A stretch of DNA of 64,000 bases from Mesostigma viride (GCA_009746045.1 RPFO01002194.1:150547-214546); one strand, 5' to 3'; shown: positions 47,265 through 58,303, counted from the stretch's first letter. The notes: generated by a model from the letters alone, not told the origin. Program-made: numbers and translations.

Positions 47265-49550
47265 GTTTTGAGCATTTCCAGCGAACGTGTTTCCCACTTG
47301 AAGGAATGTGGACAAAGGCTAGACTTGGTGATATATCGATTACTGATCGCCTTGAAATACATGAAGGATGATCAATTAGTGAAAGATCACGGTAGTTACA
47401 TCAACAGGAATTTGTACAAGAATGAAGGGACTGCTGCAGAAGTTGCCAAGGAACTGCTTCCCACCGTTGTAACGCATTTAGACAAAGCTTGTGAAGGGGT
47501 TTGCGAAGTGCTCTCTGCGGCAACTAGTAATGACAAGGTGAAAGTGACATTTCGGAGCTTACAATTCCCTCTTGGATGTACATGCTTGACAGCACGTACC
47601 GGCAAAGTTTGTTGCCATTTTATTGCATCATTGCTTTTCCACAATGTGTGCACTCACGAGAACTTGGATGTATTATTGTGCAGACGCGCCACATTTGGTG
47701 TTCCTCGTGGGAAAGTTTTCCAAGTGTTTGTTGATGAGTTGGAATTTGTCAAGGAAGAAATGTCCAAGTATCCCACAGATCGGCACGATGACGGTCACGT
47801 CATGGACGTCAGCGACATGGAGCCCTTACCTGACGAGGAGGGTGATCGCTTTCCGCATGAAGATGACTCACTGCCAGCTGAACCCAACGACAAGGAGCTG
47901 GAAATGCGACTATTGAATGCATTTGACGGAGCCATGCAGGTAAATATGCTGCATTCTTTTTGCCAAAGACTAGATGTGCACAGATTTGGTACCTGGCCTT
48001 CAATCTTTTTGTGTGGGGGGGTAGAGATAACTTAACTCACGTTGACATCGGCTTGAATGTGATTGCCTGCATGTTGTCCACAATGTACTACAATGCATGT
48101 GTCGTTCCACTTTACTCCTGAACCGCAGGCATGGAGGATGGCTTCCTTTACTGCCAAGGAAACGGCCGCAAAAGTTTTGTTAGCGTCTTTTGTAGAAAGT
48201 TGTAGGATCTTGACTGAGAGCACGGTTGTGCCGATTGCCGAAGGAAATGAATTTTCGGGAAGATCGGGCTCTAAGCCGATTCAACAAGACCCTGTGGTTT
48301 TGCGAGCATGCAACAAAGGCAGTGCCAAACGGAAGAAGGACGAAGTGGACATGCCGGAGCTGACGTCGACCCATGCTGCCTCCAATGCACCTTCAAAACG
48401 GAGGGCTGGGTTTCGACAGAAGCTCTCAGAGAATTTACCAAGACAACCGATGAATGGTGAGCCATACAACTTAAATAAGCCGCTCTAGATTCTAATGATG
48501 AAGTCAATATGAGCATGTGCATGTTGTATTGATTGCGGTTTACCCTACCAAGTACATCACAACAAAGTTGACAATGCCATTTTTATTTTTTTTTGTGCAT
48601 GCAGTCCCTAACACCATGGAGGGAGGCCCAAGCACTCCTGCAGGGGGTGGAATGCCTGATACCAGAGAGAGCGTTAACTTAACAGGTGAGAATCTTGCCC
48701 CAGGCTTGTGGGATCGCTGACGACATGCCATATGCGTTTTAAAACAAACACGCTTACATTTACTTGCTGTGAAGATAAACCCATACCCACTTGTTAATTA
48801 AGCAATGACATGGACACACACATGCGCCTTAAGTCTTTACCACATGGTTTTGCTCACATGACGCTCGGGATCGCTTGGGACCTATTTATGGTAACATGAG
48901 AGAGGCCAGCTTTGAGAAAGCGAGGTAGTAAATCTATAACTTGGCGGAGAGGCCGGGTTTTGAGGAATCTACTACTGTATTAAACTAGTTTACATAAAAA
49001 CCTTGGAAATAAATGTCTTTTGGTGAATGCATGCAGACCCTGACGTCATGGTGGGAGGTCAAAGCTCCTCTCTTGGTGTTCGGGAAGATGCACGGACCTG
49101 CATTGAGGACTTGACAGGTGAATCGTGATGTATGTTTTATACACATGAATAACAACCTAACAATGTTGTTGATTTGTTCGCCTTTGATTGTAGTATCATT
49201 TAAGTTTTTGTAAGTTGTTCTCTACCTGAACTACATGCCGGTTTGCTTTTTTGTACATGGCCATATATTTTTTCTCACAGGAAATCACACACAAATTGTC
49301 CAATACACATGACCATGCACCCACACATGATGTCGATCGGTTCTCGGTTTGGTAGTCTCGGTAAGGTATACTTTTTTTTGTTAATTTACATATGTCAAGA
49401 ATGGCACACACATACGCTTAGCAGAATGCGGGTTTATTACCACGGGCGTGTTTGGCATGTTCCCAAGTCCGATAATATCTTCTTGTCTTCCTTTGTATGC
49501 ATGCAGGCCCTGACCTAGAGGTAGAAGTCCCCACTAGTCCAAGAACATAG
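47265..49550 (+). CDS. SWIM zinc-finger protein, MULE-transposase-like, multi-exon
   Basis: Exons: about 47,265 (5' border unknown; first ATG at 47,361) to 47,939; 48,129-48,456; 48,605-48,685; 49,037-49,117; 49,507-49,550 ending in TAG. All introns are GT-AG and the frame is kept throughout. The first exon holds CTCLTARTGKVCCH (47,577-47,618), a C-x-C-x8-C-x-H SWIM finger, as found near the C terminus of MULE transposases and FAR1-like proteins. Before it, RLDLVIYRLLIALKYMK fits the linker after a MULE catalytic domain, which is not visible here. Later exons encode an acidic stretch (DMEPLPDEEGDRFPHEDD), a basic KRKKDE patch and two 81-nt repeat-like exons. It sits just inside one arm of the inverted repeat. 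It may be a transposase remnant or a host gene derived from one. Confidence 0.65.
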
Positions 49551-50400
49551 ATGGCGAACGAGGGAGGCGACGACAAATTGAAGACGGAGCTTTGCGACCG
49601 ATAGTGGTGTCAGATAAAGTCCAAGTATACTAGTGGGAAGATCGGCGGGGAGCTATCAAACGCCACGTTGTGCCGCATTGACGAGGTGGTGGTGCTACCA
49701 GAAATTCACGCGGCTGTTCACAGCTGACTCTTCACCACATGTTGCTGAGTAGGAATTCAATCGCAATGAGACAACCAGCGCAATACATGGTTAGGAAGCA
49801 TGGTGATGCCCGCTGGCTATGTTACTTTGAAGGTGCTGTAGGTTTTGAACACGTATATTCATGGAGCTTGGTCTGTGGTGATCTAGGAGACCTTGGCGCC
49901 TTGCCATGAGTCTTGACTCCTCGCTTCTATCCCTTGGGCATCCATCATTCTACGGCTTGCCACCGGGTCAAGGGATAGGATTGAACTGAGTTTGCCCGGT
50001 AGGCCAGCTTGGTTATTGAGCTGGCCCCGGCCCCACTGGGACCATAGGTCATTCACAGCCCCACTCACATGTGTACGGATCCTATATCATGTTTTAAAGG
50101 AGGAAGTTGCTAGGTTGGCGAAGAAGCCAACCCGGCCCCGTTGAAGGGGATGGACTAGTGTTCGCATGTCTTAACTTCAATCAACAATGAAATTGTAATG
50201 TTTTGTTAAGTTAGACAACTCTGAGTTGATGCGATGGGATCTGAGTAAAGAAAATTGTGCAAGTGAGTAGAGAAATTTGTGCAAGTGAGACAACTAACTT
50301 AATTAAACTCGTGCTCCCGTTGGGGAGTCACGGAGCCCGAAGTGCCTTTAATCCCTTTGTTTGCACAACAGGAAGGAAGGTCAGAGACCCCCTTTCTCCT
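49551..50400. other. Intergenic with an inverted LINE family-2 tail
   Basis: No gene. GTGCTCCCGTTGGGGAGTCAC at 50,312-50,332 is the inverted family-2 terminal hairpin, preceded by TTAATTAAA. The TGAGCTGGCCCCGGCC stretch near 50,020 has no recognised role. Confidence 0.45.
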
Positions 50401-50480
50401 TCATGCCAGAGGCATGCCACAGCTGCGTGACTCCCAAACGGGAGCACGAGTCTAATTAATTAATTAATTAATTAATTAAT
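50401..50480 (+). mobile_element. LINE family 2 tail
   Basis: GTGACTCCCAAACGGGAGC (hairpin 50,431-50,444), then GAGTC and a long (TAAT)n tract to 50,480. Confidence 0.75.
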
Positions 50481-50551
50481 GCCACAGCTGCAATCGGACA
50501 CGCTAAACGACCCTGCAAGATCTGTGGGTGCAATGAGACCCATGTGAGCTT

Positions 50552-52384
50552 CGTCTTTCTAAGACGCACATGCTGATATAATTTTCCGAATCTAAAACGC
50601 AATATATGACGAGCAAACGCCTGTCGACGCAACGCAGTTTGGCGGATGCGCTCGCCCATGAAAATGCGGCAGCTGCGGCTGCAGCTTTGCCAGCTCCGGC
50701 AGGCAGCGGTGACACTAGTCGTGCACTGGTGGTCGCCCAGCAACCTCCCGGGCTCAATGCCTCGCCATCGGCATCGCCTGACCCTAAACGCGCCCGCTCC
50801 GCCGACAAAACAGGAGGGTCTTCACGCCCCTCGGAACCGCGCTGTCGGCTCCAACCTTTCCAGGTCGATGATCACGACTGGACCAACATGTCTCCGGCCG
50901 ATGCTCTGCACTGCATCTTCTTCGGGGACTACGCTTCGCTTTACGACCTGTGCCTCCATCTCCACGACAACAATCGCCTCCTCCTCCCGGACGGCCGCCG
51001 ATGGAACGACATCCGCCTGCTGTTCGGGTGCGCCCGCCCCCAAGTCCAGCACACCATCCTCAACTCCCTGCTCCAGCGCTCTGACGGCGAGATCTGGGCT
51101 CCATCCATCTCCGCCCCCACCCTCCGTTCCATCCTCACGGAAGCCTTTCAGCAGCACGTGACCCCCCTTGCTGCTGACGTCGCAGCAATGGGTGGTCCGC
51201 TGGATGCTGAACTTCCTCACCTCACCGCCACCTCCACTGCCATTTCCGCCTCCACTGCCGACATCAAAGCCCAGCTCCTCGACCTCGACCTACGCCTTCA
51301 AGCCACCGCCAACGCCCTTGAGAGCTTGCATGACACCGCCGGCCTCACCGCCCAGGCGGTGAAGGACATCGCCGCCCAGCCGGCGCCTGCTGGCCCGGCC
51401 GGCGATGCTCCCTCCACCTGGGCGGACTTGCTTAAGCAGCACACCACCTCCACCACCTCCACCATCTCGGCACAACTCAAGCAACAAGCCCTCGACTTTC
51501 GCGAGGAAGCCGGCATCGCCCGGCGCAGCCACAATGTCATCGTCAAGCACTTCGACCAGCCGGCAGGTGAGACCTCCACGAGCCTTCTTGAGGGATTTAA
51601 GCGCGCCATTTTTGCCCCCATGTTACTCACTGGTGAGCTGGACATGTCGGCTGTCCGCCTCCCCCGCGCGCGGGGGAAGGCTGGCCCGGCACCCGTGCTC
51701 CTCACCTTTAAGTACATGGCGGACAAGCTGGCGTTCCTTAAATGCAGCAAGAAGCTCTCGGAGACTCGCTTCACGCTGGACGACGACTTGACCCTGGCCC
51801 AGCAACAGCGGCGACGCGAGCTATGGCCGACCTACCTTCAGCTCCGGCAGAGCGCCAGGGGGAAGCCGGTATGCTGGAGGGGGGCGGTCATCCACGTTGA
51901 CCACAAGCCCTGGCAGCCCCCTCCTGCCACCTCAGACTAGGGAATCCATACCAGTAGTGTAGATTAGTCAGGCTTAGCCTAGCATGTGGCCCACGCGCAT
52001 GTGCGCCCATAATGGCCCCCATGGATGTTGCCTTCAGAATTTAGCCACGCCATGCCTATAATGGGACTCCCATGGACGTTGCATTAAGAATTTAGCCATG
52101 CTATGCCTAGGCAGAGAGATGCTCTCTGTCGAGAAGCCATGCCCTAGCACTTGTATAGCCATGATGATCTTCCCCCCCCGTGCCAGGATCCCCCCCTTAG
52201 GCGGGTTGAACCTGAGACAGCATGGTGGTGCCGGTGCCCTTGAGGCACCTAGAGCAAGTGCTGCTTACATTCCACTCTTGCAGGAAGTAGCCTAGAATGT
52301 ATTAAAAGCCATATGCCCCTTCTAAGGGATATGTGCTACATATTCTCCCAACGGAGTTATGTTACAATTCAATTCAATTCAATT
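50552..52384 (+). mobile_element. Full-length ORF1-only LINE derivative, 1,833 bp
   Basis: It is bounded by a perfect 11-bp target duplication CATGTGAGCTT (50,541-50,551 and 52,385-52,395). It starts with the hairpin CGTCTTTCTAAGACG, has one intact ORF1, then a 3' untranslated region with two near-repeats of a 60-bp block (GGGACTCCCATGGACGTTGC), the hairpin CAGAGAGATGCTCTCTG (about 52,113), the terminal hairpin CTCCCAACGGAG (52,345-52,356) and a (CAATT)n tail. There is no ORF2. The copy at 9240-10,960 has the same layout, so the lack of ORF2 is a family trait. It must depend on the RT of another LINE, as mammalian HAL1 depends on L1. Confidence 0.9.
50606..51940 (+). CDS. L1-type ORF1 RNA-binding protein, 444 residues, intact
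   Basis: ATGACGAGC at 50,606 is conserved in the 9.3-kb copy, which supports the start. Residues 1-90 are Ala/Pro/Ser-rich. The middle part is leucine-rich, with a probable coiled coil around residues 200-300 (DIKAQLLDLDLRLQATANAL, AGLTAQAVKDI). Residues 310-440 fit the RRM-like plus C-terminal domains of L1 ORF1 proteins: HNVIVKHFDQPAG, VLLTFKYMADKLAFLK, then FTLDDDLTLAQQQRRRELWP and WRGAVIHVDHKPW. In such elements this protein coats the RNA and acts as a nucleic-acid chaperone. The frame has no breaks. Confidence 0.88.
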   Translation: MTSKRLSTQRSLADALAHENAAAAAAALPAPAGSGDTSRALVVAQQPPGLNASPSASPDPKRARSADKTGGSSRPSEPRCRLQPFQVDDHDWTNMSPADALHCIFFGDYASLYDLCLHLHDNNRLLLPDGRRWNDIRLLFGCARPQVQHTILNSLLQRSDGEIWAPSISAPTLRSILTEAFQQHVTPLAADVAAMGGPLDAELPHLTATSTAISASTADIKAQLLDLDLRLQATANALESLHDTAGLTAQAVKDIAAQPAPAGPAGDAPSTWADLLKQHTTSTTSTISAQLKQQALDFREEAGIARRSHNVIVKHFDQPAGETSTSLLEGFKRAIFAPMLLTGELDMSAVRLPRARGKAGPAPVLLTFKYMADKLAFLKCSKKLSETRFTLDDDLTLAQQQRRRELWPTYLQLRQSARGKPVCWRGAVIHVDHKPWQPPPATSD

Positions 52385-52544
52385 CATGTGAGCTTATCAT
52401 AACAAGGAGCGTGGGCAAGTAATGTGAGCATAGCCAAGACGTAGCATCATTGGATGTACAAGGAAATATTTAATAGCTATCTTGATGTGCGTGTAGGAAG
52501 ATCTGCATGGAGGAATAACGGCGAACGAACATGTGAAGGAACAA

Positions 52545-52690
52545 GCCTCCCACAACCAGGAACGTGCATCCCACAACCAGGAACGAGTATCTCACAACCA
52601 GGGACGTCCACCAGGAACAAGTATCCCACAACCAGGAACGACTATCCCACAACTAGGAACGTGTATCCCACAACCAGGAACAAGTATCCT
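52545..52690. repeat. (ATCCCACAACCAGGAACG)n minisatellite, first block
   Basis: About eight units of 15-20 bp with CCCACAACCAGGAAC. The same unit returns at 54,085-54,560. Confidence 0.93.
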
Positions 52691-53015
52691 CTGCCGGCCG
52701 TGCCACCCCATGCAAGACCCCGCAAGCCGTCCTTGCGTCAAGGGGACATGCAGTCATCACAAGGAGTGGTAACTGCCGGCAGTGCCACCCCATGCAAGAC
52801 CCCACAAGCCATCCTTGCATAAAGGGGACATGCAGTCATCACAAGGAGTGGTAACTGCCGGCAGTGCCACCCCATGCAAGAACACACAAGCCGGGGACAT
52901 GCAGTCATCACAAGGAGTGGTAACTGCCGGCAGTGCTACCCCATGCAAGAACCCACAAGCCATCCATGCAATCATCACAGGGAGTGGTAACTGCCGGCAG
53001 TGCGTGGCCCTAACG
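52690..53015. repeat. 60-85 bp tandem repeats with CTGCCGGCAGTGCCACCCC
   Basis: Four to five units containing GTCATCACAAGGAGTGGTAAC, CTGCCGGCAGTGC and CATGCAAGACCC, with variable spacing. Confidence 0.9.
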
Positions 53016-54072
53016 TTAATTCCCACACCCCCTCTGCTAACGTTAGTTTCCACACCCCTCTGCTAAGGTTAGTGCCCACCCCCTCGGCTAACGTTAATTC
53101 CCACACCCCCTCTGCTAACGTTAGTTTCCACACCCCTCTGCTAAGGTTAGTGCCCACCCCCTCGGCTAACGTTAATTCCCACACCCCCTCTGCTAACGTA
53201 AGGTCCCACACCCGTCTGCTAACGTAAGTGCCCGTGCCCCTCTACTATCGTTAATTCCCTCCCCCTTTACTAACGTTATTCCCCAGCCCCCTCTGCTAAC
53301 GTTACTGCCCGCGCCCCTTTACTAACGTTAGTGCTCGTGCCCCTCTGCTAACGTTAGTGCCCCCCCCTCTGCTATAATTATTTCCCCCTCTGCTAACTTT
53401 AATTCCCACACCCCCTCTGCTATCGTTAGTGCCCGTGCCCCTTTACTAACGTTAGTGCCCAGCCCCCTCTGCTAATGTTAGTGCCCAGCCCCCTTTGCTA
53501 ACGTTAGTGCCCGTGCCCCTTTACTAACGTTAGTGCCCCCCTCTCTGCTATAATTATTTCCCCCTTCTGCTAACTTTAATTCCCACACCCCCTTTGCTAT
53601 CGTTAGTGCCCGTGCCCCTTTACTAACGTTAGTGCCCAGCCCCCTCTGCTAACGTTAGTGCCCATGCCCCTTTACTAACGTTAGCGCCCAGCCCCCTCTG
53701 CTAACGTTAGTGCCCGTGCCCCTTTATACTAACGATAGTGCCCCCTCCTCTGCTATAATTATTTCCCCCCTCTGCTAACTTTAATTCCCACACCCCCTCT
53801 GCTATCGTTAGTGCCCGTGCCCCTTTACTAACGTTAGTGCCCAGCCCCCTCTGCTAACGTTAGTAGTGCCCGTGCCCCTTCACTAACGTTAGTGCCCAGC
53901 CCCCTCTGCTAACGTTAGTGCCCGTGCCCCTTTACTAACGTTAGTGCCCAGCCCCCTCTGCTAACGTTAGTGCCCGTGCCCCTTCACTAACGTTAGTGCC
54001 CGACTGCCCGTGCCCCTCTGCTAACGTTATTCCCCAGCCCCCTCTGCTATCGCTAATGCCCGTGCCCCTTTA
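53016..54072. repeat. 1-kb minisatellite with palindromic TAACGTTA core
   Basis: Roughly 38 units of 26-30 bp of the type CTGCTAACGTTAGTGCCCAG followed by CCCCCT. A higher-order period of about 230 bp is visible: blocks with CTGCTATAATTATTTCCCCC recur near 53,370, 53,547 and 53,750. Confidence 0.95.
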
Positions 54073-54084
54073 TATTTGGACCAA

Positions 54085-54560
54085 GAACACATCCCACAAC
54101 TAGGCTCGACTATCCCACAACCAGTAACGTGCATCCCACAACCAGGAACCCATCCCACAACCAGGAACGAGTATCCCACAACTAGGAACGTGTATCCCAC
54201 AACCAAGAACAAGTATCCTACAACCAGGAACGTGCATCCCACAACCAGGAACACATCCCACAACCAGGAACGACTATCCCACAACTAGGAACGTGTATCC
54301 CACAACCAGGAACAAGTATCCTACAACGAGGAACGTGTTTCCCACAACCAGGAACATGTATCCCACAACCACGCTCGACTATCCCACAACCAGGAACATG
54401 TATCCCACAACCAGGAACGAATTTCCCACTACCAGGAACAAGTATCCCACAACCAGGAACACATCCCACAACCAGGCAAGTGCATCCCACAACCTGGAAC
54501 AAGTATCCCAAAACAAGGAACACATCCCACAACCAGGAACGTGTATCCCACAACCAGTCG
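54085..54560. repeat. (ATCCCACAACCAGGAACG)n minisatellite, second block
   Basis: About 25 units of 15-21 bp. Long frames on both strands read only the repeat. Confidence 0.95.
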
Positions 54561-55024
54561 CGCAGTCGGTCTGAATGACTGGCATTATAACGAGCGTCAT
54601 ATTCGTCTCCGGCTTGGCAGTGCCGTCATCCTGCATACAAAAAGCACATTGGAGCCAGCACTTTCCCGCGGGTCATTGTAGCCGATATTCCTCCATATGC
54701 AGCGATATTCACCAATGCGCTATCAATAAACAAGTCGACACCATCCGGGTATGTAAAAAAAGCACGCTGCTGGCCACGACGGTCACGGCGATGATGAACG
54801 ACAGTAACAAGAACGCCTAATAGCAGTCGTCATACAAACTAGAACAGACTGGAACAACTACTTACCCGGTCGTCTGTGATCTTGACACAGAGCCTGGTTT
54901 ACAAGGAAGCGAGGGAAACCGGCCACTATGAGCACCCCTATACTTAATCCACATAATGAAGGTTAGGAATCCTCCCCATCATGCTAACCGTAGACTCGGT
55001 GAAACCGCGTCCCATGCTACAAAT
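54561..55024. other. Spacer, nothing recognised
   Basis: No coding or repeat signal that could be supported. Confidence 0.3.
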
Positions 55025-55293
55025 ACGATAGCCCAGCAACGACTACTTGCAGCCATCACCTTGTCCAGTTCTGGCTGGCTGTGCGGCGGTAATTTTACCA
55101 ATTTTAAAAATGTTACGCGGCACCAGTCTGTGCTTTTTTACGTAGTACCAGTGTAGTGTAGAAAGCTGCCAAAAGAGCAAACGCCCAAAGCCAACTTCCA
55201 AGACGCCCAAAGCCAAATTCCAAGACGCCCAAAGCCCAAAGGCGGGCGAGTCTGGCGCGGCGCCGGCCATTGGGCCCCGGAATAAGAAATCCC
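55025..55293 (-). repeat. Right arm of the ~270-bp inverted repeat
   Basis: Reverse complement of 46,963-47,245, with an extra 29-bp copy of the GGGCGTCTTGGAA unit (near 55,205-55,235). Confidence 0.75.
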
Positions 55294-56105
55294 ACGGTTG
55301 CATCATCGGAAATGTACCTTCGCGTGAATTCACAACGGGGTGAGGAGGGGGGACATCCCCCCCCAAAATCGTACATGAGCGTTACTACTCCAGAGTTTGG
55401 CCTACCGCGCCGCCCGGCGCCAGCCAAAGTGAAAAGTGCTGGAGAGCACTCAGTAAGTCAAAAGCTGCGCCGGACCGACTTGGGAGTGTGCTACGTGCTA
55501 CGTGGCTTGTACGACACGTGGCACTCTTTCTAGCAGCCCCCGGGGGTGACAAGCCGATTTGCACAACTTCGCCGTGCAACTGCAGCCACGAAGACCGGGC
55601 GAGCCTCGTTGAGCGGCTGTGATAGCTGATAAAAAACAGAACGAGGGCAAATATACAGCTGTTTCGGTCGCGTTGCCTACCCTGGTCGCGCCCTCCCATC
55701 GGGGCTTCAGCTGTTTGTCACGAGACATTTTGCTTAGGTTACCGAGATGGAGATTAATTGCAAGGATAGTATATCCTGGGAGATCGCAGTGCACTCCACA
55801 TGGAGCCTGCATCCGGCGGTTTGGTTGAAGATGGTGCCGAAGTGCCATTGAATGCTGAGGTACCAGCTGAAGAGGACAAGAAGAAAGCTTGGCCAGCACG
55901 GCTGTGTGCTTTACAAGAGCTAGGTGACAGTCTTGACATTGTGCCCAAACGGGACGGCCATCACGTGCAATATATGTCCAGACGGTCGGGGACTTCTCCA
56001 CCCCAAGCATTTATTCACGGGGTCAAGATGGGACGACCACCTGCGTACCACGCTTCACCAAGGCAATGTAGATGCAAGGAAGACGAAAAAGGGAGGGAAG
56101 GGAAG

Positions 56106-56110
56106 CATAT
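56106..56110. repeat. 5-bp target-site duplication CATAT
   Basis: CATAT at 56,106-56,110 and again at 59,237-59,241, directly outside the two LTRs. Confidence 0.92.
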
Positions 56111-56857
56111 TGTCAGAAGTTTTACCGTTTGTGCCACAGGCTCGCATTTTTTATTAGTGCAGGCTTGGGCCACTTGCTCGTGTTTGTATTATCGTTTATT
56201 CTGCCGTCGGGACATTGACGGAATTATTACGTAGGATATGCCGTGATTTACCTTGCCGGCACAATTCTGTGTGAGCTACGTCAGTGCCTTGCTTGATTTT
56301 CAGTGTCGAATCTCAGTACGGAAGATACTGTGGACTTTTGTACCGTCCGTAGGTCTTACCATATATTCTGAGTTGTCTGGTATGACGCGCCGCATGGACT
56401 TTGGCAATTTTTTGCCAGACGGACCAGTTGTGGCGCCGCGTCACTTCCTTGTGACAGATGTAGACGAAAATAAGTTGAGCCTGCGCCGACCTTAGAGAAA
56501 GAAACCTAATATAAGTGGTAGAGTACCTTTTGGCTCCGGCGCCGCGCCTCTGGCGCATGTGCATGACTTTTGTGCATCCGACAATGTTGAATGCGGCGTC
56601 ACTAATCTGACGGCTACAATGCGTTGTTGTGGTTCTGCCCTTTGGGTGGACATAGCACTTAAAGAAAAATTGCTGCTCCTTGTTGTTTACAAGCCAGGTG
56701 ACCTAAAGGGCTGGCCCTAGACATGGTGGCCGCCCCATATTATTAATGTTTAATCAACGAATGGAATATGAACAATAATTCCTAATGTGATAAACATTTC
56801 CTCAAGTACTAGGCTTCAAGAAAGATCAGGTTCCTCCAATACCTGGTTATTTTCACA
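56111..56857 (+). repeat. 5' LTR (747 bp)
   Basis: Begins TGTCAGAAG and ends TTTTCACA. The internal frames of 80 and 83 codons also occur in the 3' LTR and are not evidence of genes. Confidence 0.95.
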
Positions 56858-56875
56858 TGGTATCGAGTTACAGAG
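56858..56875 (-). promoter_or_regulatory. Primer-binding site
   Basis: TGGTATCGAGTTACAGAG directly abuts the 5' LTR. The first seven bases equal the common copia site (TGGTATC). It matches the 3' end of a tRNA by complementarity, presumably initiator Met. Confidence 0.65.
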
Positions 56876-57018
56876 TTGAATTCCGTTTTTGACCTTGGGG
56901 GGTTCTTGGAAGGCGGTTTTTTGATGCAAAAAGGACCTAGGGGTGATCATCACACCTTTGGGCAACTTTTGCCATCCTAAGAGCAAGGTTTGGGGTCCCA
57001 GATATCAAGTTTTGGACT

Positions 57019-57294
57019 GTGTCCAGTCCATGTCCGGAACTGAAAATCCTGCACCAGCTTCATCATGCAGAGCCAGCCTCCAACCCTGTAAAGCCTATTA
57101 AGGTTACCTTTGAGTATGAGGGTCGAAGTTTCTCATTTGCTGTAGACCCTTTACAAGCTTTCTCTTGGTTGCATCAACTTTTCCAGGCTGTAAAAAACGA
57201 GGACAACACTTGGCATTTTGGCCTGTGGGATTTTTACTACTACATTGAAAGGGTTGTGGTTGACAACATCACAGGAGGGTCCGGCGACGACTAG
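57019..57294 (+). other. Small frame upstream of gag
   Basis: 91 codons between the primer site and gag, with a GTG as the first listed codon. The sequence (PIKVTFEYEGRSFSFAVDPL, WHFGLWDFYYYIERVVVDN) is protein-like but unrecognised. It may be a leader protein of the element or captured sequence. Confidence 0.35.
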
Positions 57295-57390
57295 GTGCTG
57301 ACTATTTCTTTTAAGTTGGTACTGTTTAAGCGGACTATACCCCTGTTTTGAACCAGACCTGAGCCCAGCAATACCATACCCCTGTTCAGA

Positions 57391-58303
57391 ATGACTAGCC
57401 GGGCTGCTGACCGCGCTGCGGAACGCCTAGCCAACACACGTTTTCTTTCTCAAGCAGTGAAAAACGTCACGAAGATTAACGGCAAAGATATCGACAAGTG
57501 GATCACATTCAAGCTGCAGTTTACAACGCTGTGCCGTTCCCAGGGCATCGCTGATATCCTGCTGGGGACAGCGGAAGACAACCCAGAAAACCGGAACTTA
57601 GATGAGGTGCTGCTTGCACCCCTTCTCTTGTGCCTGGAAGACTGGGCTGTTTCCTTGGCTGACTCATGCCCGGATCAGCGAGCATCGACAGTGTTTGCAC
57701 GGCTGCGTGATACAATCGAACAGCCTATGATGACTGACAGTTACAAAGCGGAGAAAAAACGCGAGATTGCAAGGATTGAGATGAACCCAGCGACCGAGTC
57801 GGGGATAAGCTACTGGACAAGGGGTGAGGTCCTCCGACGCCGCCTTCATGACCTCGGCATCCCCCTCACCGATGAAGCGTGGCGGGATTACATGCTGGCC
57901 GGCCTGCCTACACAGTATCGACAGGCACTGGCCGCCCGCCGCCGCGATGGGATGACCTTGGGGGAGGTGAAACTCCTGTTTTTGGAGATCGACGACTTCC
58001 TGGTTGATCGCCGTACTGGTTCCAAGGGGCAAGGGGGTGCTACCAAGCCGCAGGAAGGCACCTCTGGTGCCCAGCCACCTGGGCAGGCCTATGCGACTGG
58101 AGCAGCCAGCACGCCCAAGCGCTGTTCTTTCTGCAGGAAGCCCGGTCACACACCCGGCCACCTGCTGGCGGAAGCACCCCGAGCTGCGACCCAATGAGAA
58201 GCCAGCTCAGGCCAACATGACACAGGAGGCCAGCGAACTTCCACCCGGTTTCTGTTTTTCCACTGACGCAGGCCCATCCGGGAACCTTGAGACAGTTCTG
58301 TGA
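57391..58303 (+). pseudogene. copia-type Gag with frameshifted zinc knuckle
   Basis: ATG at 57,391 gives 268 residues to TGA at 58,195. The body (DKWITFKLQFTTLCRSQGIA ... DEAWRDYMLAGLPTQYRQAL) fits the UBN2-type Gag of Ty1/copia elements. Near the end is CSFCRKPGHTPGH, where the fourth ligand of a CCHC knuckle is expected. In this frame LLAEAP follows. One base further on, the other frame gives CWRKHPELRPNEKPAQ and stays open to 58,303, so a single extra C at 58,160-58,162 destroyed the knuckle. Confidence 0.8.

Noticed and set aside
46963-55293. Complete MULE with target duplication
   Set aside because: Flanks (CGGAGGAC and ACGGTTGCA) do not match and no catalytic domain was seen; kept only as a hypothesis.
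56253-56564. Two conserved 80- and 83-codon frames, also at 58,632-58,943
   Set aside because: They lie inside the two LTR copies; the conservation reflects LTR identity.
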